From NCBI RefSeq assembly GCF_014205795.1, contig NZ_JACHCN010000008.1, positions 62,001 to 126,000 of the forward strand: a stretch of 64,000 bases of DNA. Direction: 5' to 3'. The translations under genes were made by a program, and so were the position numbers. Below are positions 58,772-64,000 of this stretch, one piece after another (the first letter of the stretch is position 1; the number at the start of each line of letters is the position of its first letter). The notes under the pieces were generated by a model. The model was not told where the DNA came from. It ran no database searches and saw only the letters and a program-made list of their open reading frames with translations. The DNA comes from Rhodanobacter sp. MP7CTX1. GTDB lineage: Bacteria > Pseudomonadota > Gammaproteobacteria > Xanthomonadales > Rhodanobacteraceae.

Positions 58772-59002
58772 GTCGGCGGAACGCGCTTCCTGCATCTCGA
58801 AACGCTGCGCCACCTGCAGGAGTCGCTCGACTAAAATCACTTCCTGCGCATTCATCGCAGCACGGTGGTGAACGTGGAACGAGTCCGCGAAGTCCACGTG
58901 CTGTTCCAGGGTCATGCCGAAGTCGTGCTGCACGACGCAAACTGGTTAGACCTCAGCCGGCGCTTCCGTGCCAGTGCGCGCGCCATCCTCGGGCTGCGTT
59001 GA
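58772..59002 (+). pseudogene. Relic of a LytTR-family response regulator (DNA-binding domain)
   Basis: Reading the plus strand in one frame gives VGGTRFLHLETLRHLQESLD, a TAA stop (58832), then NHFLRIHRSTVVNVERV...VLFQGHAEVVLHDANWLDLSRRFRASARAILGLR and a stop. This is the LytTR fold, including the FLRIHRSTVVN strand, with a nonsense codon where Pro usually stands and without its receiver domain. Broken gene. Confidence 0.75.
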
Positions 59003-59487
59003 CCCTCCGCACCGGCTTGTCCGCCGATGGTCGTTGCCTCTTCACTCTCCCACTGGCTCCGGTGTTATTCCAGGAATGGCAGCCCGTCCTTGTCCGGTCT
59101 TGATCCTGAAGGACTCATTCTCAGCGCGCTCTTGAGAGAGTCGTTCTCAGCACGAAAGGACGTCTTCTCTCGTCATGTCGCAGTCGGAGAAAATGCAGAA
59201 AATTTACGCAGCGTGGCCCATCTGCATATAGAGCCTTTACGCCAACGCGTGGCAACATTCCCCGCTCGCTGCGCGCATAGGCACGGGCGTGCCATGGCGG
59301 CCATCGTGATTGTCAGCGGCGCATGGGCGCCAGATCATCCGGTGATGAACTTTCGGGTGATCTGCGGCCTTTGACATATGTCGCGGGCTGCGGCGAAGGG
59401 CTTGGCGCCGATGCGTGGCCTTACGCGATCTGATTAGACCGACTTGCTCGCCCGCCGTACGTGTCACCGCATTCACGGAAGCAAGTC
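59003..59487 (+). other. mgtA upstream region with a hairpin
   Basis: 485 bases with no gene. The most regular structure is an 11-bp imperfect stem at 59331-59341/59354-59364 (CAGATCATCCG / CGGGTGATCTG, loop GTGATGAACTTT). Motifs GGACTCATTCTCAGC and TCGTTCTCAGCAC repeat near 59111-59153. No PhoP box was recognised. The ATG of mgtA has GGAAG upstream. Confidence 0.4.
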
Positions 59488-62154
59488 ATGATCAAGCATT
59501 CCATTCGGGCCGGCGCCGACAAGGTGGCCAGCAAGGACGCAGTCGCTCCGCAGCGGGTTGCCGTCGCGCTGGAGGCGTTCCGCGCCAACGACGCACTGCT
59601 CGCCGCATTGGATTCCACCATCGCCGGCCTCGATGAACCACAGATCGCCGAGCGGCTGGATCGCGATGGCTTCAACGAGGTGTCGCACGAGAAGCCACCG
59701 CACTGGTTGCTCCAGTTGCTGCGCGCGTTCAAGAATCCGTTCATTGTCGTGCTGCTGGTGCTGGCTGGCGTGCAGCTAGCCACGGACCCCACGAATCTGA
59801 CTGGCCCGACCATCATCTCGGTGATGGTGGCGATCAGCGTGCTGCTCAGCTTCAGTCAGGAATACCGCTCGTCGAAAGCTGCCGAAAAGCTGAAGGCGAT
59901 GGTGCGCAACACGGCCACGGTGACACGTCGCGCCTCGGACGGTCATAGCGAACGCATCGACGTGCCGGTCGGCGAAATCGTCGCTGGCGACATTGTGCAT
60001 CTGGCCGCTGGCGACATGGTACCTGCCGACTTGCGCCTGCTCAGTGCGAAAGACTTGTTCATCAGTCAGGCCATACTTACGGGTGAATCGCTGCCGGTTG
60101 AGAAGTCGGCGCTGCAGAATGGAGCGCTTCCGGACGCGACGGGGCAGACCGCAGTCGACAGTCCCCTGGATCTCGCCACAGTCTGCTACATGGGCACGAA
60201 CGTGGTCAGCGGCACGGCGGCGGCGGTGGTCGTGGCCACGGGCCCGCGCAGCTATCTGGGCTCGCTGGCGCGTACCGTCGTCGGTCAACGTGTGCAGACC
60301 AGCTTCGACCGTGGCGTCAAGAGCGTCAGTTGGCTGTTGATCCGCTTCATGGCGGTGATGGTGCCGATCGTCTTCATCATCAACGGTCTGGACAAACAAA
60401 ACTGGGGACAGGCATTTCTGTTTGCATTGTCCGTCGCGGTTGGACTGACGCCGGAGATGCTTCCGCTCATTGTCACGGCGAATCTCGCCAAGGGTGCCAT
60501 CGCCATGTCGCGCCGCAAGGTGGTGGTGAAGCGTCTCAACGCGATCCAGAACTTTGGCGCGATGGACGTGTTGTGCACCGACAAGACCGGCACGCTGACG
60601 CTGGACAGGATCGTCCTGGAGCGACACCTGGACCTGTGCGGCGAGGAGTCGGAAGAGGCGCTGGAATACGGCTACCTCAACAGCCGTTTCCAGACCGGCT
60701 TGAAGAATCTACTGGACAAAGCGGTACTGTCGCATCGAGACCTCGAGCCCACCGCTGCGCATTACAACATCGTCGACGAAATCCCGTTCGACTTCCAGCG
60801 CCGTCGCATGTCGGTCGTGGTAGGCGATGGCGATGGCCAGGAGCTACTGGTGTGCAAAGGCGCTGTCGAGGAAATGCTTTCGATCTGTGCGTATGCGAAG
60901 GCGGGCGATCGGATCCTGCCGATGACCGACGAGAAGCGCGCCCAGATCAAGGCGATGACCCATCATCTCAACGAGGACGGATTGCGCGTGCTGGTGGTGG
61001 CGATCAAACGTCAGCCGCCGACGAATCGTGCTTACAGTGTTGCCGATGAGAGCGGGTTGATCGCCGTGGGCTGCCTGGCGTTTCTCGACCCGCCAAAGGA
61101 CACGGCCGCCACCGCCATTGCCGCGCTTCACCACCATGGCGTCGCGGTAAAAGTGCTCACCGGCGATAACGAAGCGGTGACGCGAAAGATATGCCGCGAA
61201 GTGGGCCTGGATGTGGAGCACTCGACTCAGGGCGGGCTCATCGAGTCGCTCGACGACACCGAGCTGGATGCGCTGGTCGCACGCACGACGGTGTTCGCCA
61301 AGATGTCACCGCTGCAGAAGGCGCGCGTGGTGAAGTCGTTGCAGCGCCAGGGTCACACCGTGGGTTTCCTTGGTGACGGCATCAACGACGCACCGGCGTT
61401 GCGCGAGGCGGACGTGGGCATCTCCGTGGACACGGCTACCGATATTGCGAAGGAGTCGGCCGACATTATCCTGCTCGAAAAAAACCTGATGGTGCTGGAA
61501 GAAGGCGTGATCGAAGGCCGCGTCACCTTCGGCAACATCATCAAGTACATCAAGATGACCGCCAGCTCGAACTTCGGCAATATGTTCTCGGTGTTGATAG
61601 CGAGCGCGTTCCTGCCGTTTCTGCCGATGTTGCCGCTGCAGCTGCTGGTGCTGGACCTGCTCTACCACACCTCGCAGTTGTCGATCCCCTTCGATCGGAT
61701 GGACGAGGAATATCTGCGCAAGCCGCGCAAGTGGGATGCCAGCGACATCGGACGCTTCATGGTGTGGATCGGTCCGGTCAGCTCGATCTTCGACATCACC
61801 ACCTTCTGGCTGCTTTGGCATTATTTTGGTGCGAACGGGCCCGCACATCAGTCGTTCTTCCAGTCCGGCTGGTTCGTCGAAAGCCTGCTGACGCAAACCT
61901 TGATCGTGCACATGATCCGCACCCGCAAGATCCCGTTCCTGCAGAGCACGGCAGCTGCGCCGGTATTGGGGTTGACCGCGGCAGCCATGCTCGTTGGCAT
62001 CGTGTTGCCGTTCACGGCATTGGGCGCGAAGTTCGGTATGGTCGCGCTGCCGCCGGTGTACTTTGCCTGGATTGCGCTGACCTTGTTCACTTACTGCGTT
62101 CTGACCCAGTTGGTGAAGTCAATCTACATCCGTCGCTATGGACGGTGGCTCTGA
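59488..62154 (+). CDS. mgtA: Magnesium-translocating P-type ATPase
   Basis: 888 residues of the P3B-type Mg2+ importer family. Actuator loop with LTGESLPVEKS, phosphorylation loop CTDKTGTLTLDR (Asp365), ATP-binding KGAVEEM and the hinge GDGINDAPALREADVGIS; membrane helices 4-6 include the PEMLPLIVTANLAKGA region near residue 325. The P-loop and membrane parts are complete. ATG 59488 is chosen since the more upstream GTG (59461) lacks a ribosome site. It stands alone after two pseudogene relics. Confidence 0.95.
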   Translation: MIKHSIRAGADKVASKDAVAPQRVAVALEAFRANDALLAALDSTIAGLDEPQIAERLDRDGFNEVSHEKPPHWLLQLLRAFKNPFIVVLLVLAGVQLATDPTNLTGPTIISVMVAISVLLSFSQEYRSSKAAEKLKAMVRNTATVTRRASDGHSERIDVPVGEIVAGDIVHLAAGDMVPADLRLLSAKDLFISQAILTGESLPVEKSALQNGALPDATGQTAVDSPLDLATVCYMGTNVVSGTAAAVVVATGPRSYLGSLARTVVGQRVQTSFDRGVKSVSWLLIRFMAVMVPIVFIINGLDKQNWGQAFLFALSVAVGLTPEMLPLIVTANLAKGAIAMSRRKVVVKRLNAIQNFGAMDVLCTDKTGTLTLDRIVLERHLDLCGEESEEALEYGYLNSRFQTGLKNLLDKAVLSHRDLEPTAAHYNIVDEIPFDFQRRRMSVVVGDGDGQELLVCKGAVEEMLSICAYAKAGDRILPMTDEKRAQIKAMTHHLNEDGLRVLVVAIKRQPPTNRAYSVADESGLIAVGCLAFLDPPKDTAATAIAALHHHGVAVKVLTGDNEAVTRKICREVGLDVEHSTQGGLIESLDDTELDALVARTTVFAKMSPLQKARVVKSLQRQGHTVGFLGDGINDAPALREADVGISVDTATDIAKESADIILLEKNLMVLEEGVIEGRVTFGNIIKYIKMTASSNFGNMFSVLIASAFLPFLPMLPLQLLVLDLLYHTSQLSIPFDRMDEEYLRKPRKWDASDIGRFMVWIGPVSSIFDITTFWLLWHYFGANGPAHQSFFQSGWFVESLLTQTLIVHMIRTRKIPFLQSTAAAPVLGLTAAAMLVGIVLPFTALGAKFGMVALPPVYFAWIALTLFTYCVLTQLVKSIYIRRYGRWL

Positions 62155-62557
62155 TTGGAACGCAGCTCTCTTCCCCAGGGATCTGGCCGACCTGACCGTC
62201 TTCGAATAGAGCATGTCGTGCCGGGGTCTACGTTGGGCGAATGCGTCGCAGTAGAGGCGTGGTGGGCAACGTGCCTCTGACGAGGCCCTGCCCCTGAAGT
62301 GGTTGTGCTTCGGCAGCGGCACTCATCGAGATTTGGGTGGGGAGATTTCGGTGAGAAGTTCACGAATTGCCAGTGAGTGACTTAAAAATGAAGGCTACCT
62401 ACTATAAAAAAATCGTATTCGTCATGTAGGCAACTTGGTGGCGGATGCGCGTTTCAGTGATGGTAGTGAGGAGCTCTTGAAATCAGCGTCCTACCTTAAA
62501 AGGTCAACTCGTTGGTTGGGTGGGCACTCTAGTTCTCAATTCTGGGGAGGGGAAAAA
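62155..62557 (+). other. Gap before the S53 protease gene
   Basis: 403 bases with no gene. A locally A/T-rich segment (about 62380-62420) contains TATAAA at 62403-62408, a possible -10 box giving a leader near 145 bases; the -35 partner is weak. GGGGAGGGG at 62544-62552 is the ribosome site of the next gene. No clear mgtA terminator was seen. Confidence 0.4.
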
Positions 62558-64000
62558 ATGTCATATTTTTGTCGTAGCGGCTTGCTCGCTACAAGTTTTT
62601 TATTGCTCGGCGGTGGGGTGCCGCTGGGTGCGCACGCGGCCAACGCGCCGCCTACACCGGCTTTTGCGCCGGATACGGCTCGGATCACCGAGGCGGTTGA
62701 CAATACTCATCTGGTTGCCGTGAAGGGCAGCCGGTCGCTGCGGACGCTCACCGCCACTGACGCTGGCGCGCTGCCGGATAGCAAGCCGATCCGCAACATG
62801 AACCTGATGCTGAAGCGCAGTGCGGACAAGCAGAGCCGCTTCGACGCGTACGTCAATCAGCTGAACAACCCCGCCTCGCCGAACTATCACAAGTGGCTGA
62901 CCGCCAAGCAGGTCGGCAGCATGTTTGGTCCGGCGCAGTCGGATATCGACAAGGTCACGACATGGCTGGCCTCACAGGGCCTGACTGTCAATGGCGTCTA
63001 TCCCTCGGGCACGAGGATCAGCTTCTCGGGCACCCCTTCGGCAGTGAACCGTGCCTTTCATACCCAGCTGCACAGCTTCAAGAGCAACGGCGAATCGCAT
63101 TTCGCCAACGTCAGCGAGCAGCAGATTCCCGCCGCGCTAGCCCCCGTCGTCGCGGGTGTCGCCTCACTGGACAACTTTTTCCCGAAGCCGCAGTACCGCA
63201 ATGTCGGTGTGGTCAGCAAGGACAAGCGCAGCGGAAAGTGGAAGCAGGTGTCCACCAGTCCGGACTTCACTGTGCCGCCCGGCGGCCTTCCGCAGGATTC
63301 CCAAACGGCCTATGACGTGGTGCCGGCGGACTTCAACAAGATCTATAACGTCGAGCCATTGTGGACCCAGTCCACGCCGATCCGCGGCGCTGGCCAGACG
63401 GTCGCGGTGCTGGAACGCACGGATGTGCAACCCGCTGATATCGCGACGTTCCGCAGTGCATTCCTGCCGGCGGATGCCCAAGGCGTCGTCAGTTATGTGA
63501 ATCCGCAGGCAAGCTATGTTGAGGCGCCGGGAGGGCTTTCGTTCGGCGCCTGCAATGATCCGGGCCTGAATGGCGACGAGGCCGAAGCGGCACTGGATGC
63601 CGAGTGGATCGGTGCGGCCGCACCGGATGCAAACGTCCTCTTTGCCTCGTGCGACGACACCAACAGCCCGGAATTCGGTCCGTTCACCGCGGCGCTGGCT
63701 TTGCTCAACAGTGCTGACGGTACCCCGCCACCGCCGGTGTTCAGCCTCAGCTACGGCGAATGCGAAGTCCTCAGCATCACCAACGTGGTCAATGACGCCG
63801 GCGAGCTGTGGGAGCTGGCCGCGTCTGAAGGCGTGACGGTATTTGTGGCGTCGGGCGACGCCGGCTCCGTCGGTTGCGATCAGAACCAGAGTGCGGCGAC
63901 GTTCGGCATCAACGTCAATGCGATGTCCTCGACACCATGGAACGTCTCCGTGGGCGGTACCGACTTCGACGACTATGGCAAGCAGAACAACTACTGGACC
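62558..64000 (+). CDS. S53-family serine-carboxyl peptidase, pro-kumamolisin type (3' truncated by window edge)
   Basis: 481 codons visible, running out of the window without a stop. Signal peptide after MSYFCRSGLLATSFLLLGGG ending near AHA, then the activation (pro) domain LMLKRSADKQSRFDAYVNQLNNPASPNYHKWL and its continuation FGPAQSDIDKVTTWLASQGL, and the peptidase core with the catalytic acidic pair in GDEAEAALDAEWIG (Glu and Asp four apart), SYGECE and GDAGSVGC. The Ser of the SGTS motif lies beyond the window. Such enzymes work extracellularly at acidic pH. Strong GGGGAGGGG ribosome site. Confidence 0.93.
   Translation, partial: MSYFCRSGLLATSFLLLGGGVPLGAHAANAPPTPAFAPDTARITEAVDNTHLVAVKGSRSLRTLTATDAGALPDSKPIRNMNLMLKRSADKQSRFDAYVNQLNNPASPNYHKWLTAKQVGSMFGPAQSDIDKVTTWLASQGLTVNGVYPSGTRISFSGTPSAVNRAFHTQLHSFKSNGESHFANVSEQQIPAALAPVVAGVASLDNFFPKPQYRNVGVVSKDKRSGKWKQVSTSPDFTVPPGGLPQDSQTAYDVVPADFNKIYNVEPLWTQSTPIRGAGQTVAVLERTDVQPADIATFRSAFLPADAQGVVSYVNPQASYVEAPGGLSFGACNDPGLNGDEAEAALDAEWIGAAAPDANVLFASCDDTNSPEFGPFTAALALLNSADGTPPPPVFSLSYGECEVLSITNVVNDAGELWELAASEGVTVFVASGDAGSVGCDQNQSAATFGINVNAMSSTPWNVSVGGTDFDDYGKQNNYWT

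Noticed and set aside
58683-58871. 62-codon frame starting ATGACGCAAGATTTC
   Set aside because: It crosses the permease relic antisense and the LytTR relic in a different frame; the relic reading explains the sequence better.

Overview
The window is a high-GC gammaproteobacterial chromosome segment. The gene repertoire and repeat types fit Xanthomonadales, most likely the Rhodanobacteraceae (Rhodanobacter/Dyella/Luteibacter-like). The basis for this is a large Caulobacter/Xanthomonas-type TonB receptor beside a LacI/FucP-type/glucokinase/hexosaminidase cluster, many small palindromic and composite repeats, and a DUF6662/FMN-binding/ApbE operon. This assignment is inference. No tRNA, rRNA, CRISPR, prophage or intact insertion sequence was recognised.

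Layout. 1-7.4 kb: C-terminal end of an RND pump, an MFS exporter, a lipoprotein, two FtsX-type ABC permeases with no ATPase nearby, and an ETHE1-like metallo-hydrolase. 7.4-8.8 kb: three small membrane or secreted proteins. 8.9-11.8 kb: a tightly coupled operon (outer-membrane protein, flavinylated FMN-binding protein, ApbE, four-helix His-rich membrane protein) behind a Fur-like site; this is the best candidate for an unusual system. 11.9-14.1 kb: MATE exporter divergent from a PagL lipid A deacylase. 14.2-19.1 kb: MarR-OMF-EmrA-EmrB tripartite efflux operon with an apparently leaderless marR. 19.3-31 kb: carbon-starvation/acetate block (YbdD-CstA, the sensor-transporter CrbS, regulator CrbR, Acs, SatP, a porin). 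31.4-34.6 kb: sulfur/cytochrome cluster (DsrE, oxyanion-binding protein, cytochrome c4, TsdA-like thiosulfate dehydrogenase). 34.9-38 kb: DUF2946 protein, a Cys-rich-N-terminus outer-membrane protein, a DUF442 sulfurtransferase/phosphatase and a TauE exporter. 38.4-40 kb: S10 peptidase. 40-49.5 kb: amino-sugar/chitooligosaccharide cluster (LacI regulator, FucP-type sugar transporter, glucokinase, TonB receptor, GH20 hexosaminidase) with two near-identical LacI-type operators. 49.5-54.3 kb: a long Lhr helicase whose coding sequence carries repeat elements in frame. 54.5-58.5 kb: trypsin-like protease, alpha/beta hydrolase, a small protein and an MliC-like lysozyme inhibitor. 58.7-59.0 kb: relics of an ABC permease and of a LytTR regulator. 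59.5-62.2 kb: MgtA. From 62.6 kb to the window edge: an S53 pro-kumamolisin protease.

How the genes work together. CrbS/CrbR would sense small carboxylates and switch on Acs, SatP and probably CstA. The DsrE/c4/TsdA group, the DUF442-TauE pair and the ETHE1-like enzyme point to reduced-sulfur oxidation or detoxification. The Fur-preceded flavin operon looks like an envelope electron-transfer chain, possibly for ferric iron. The 40-49 kb cluster covers extracellular hexosaminide cleavage, outer- and inner-membrane uptake, and phosphorylation.
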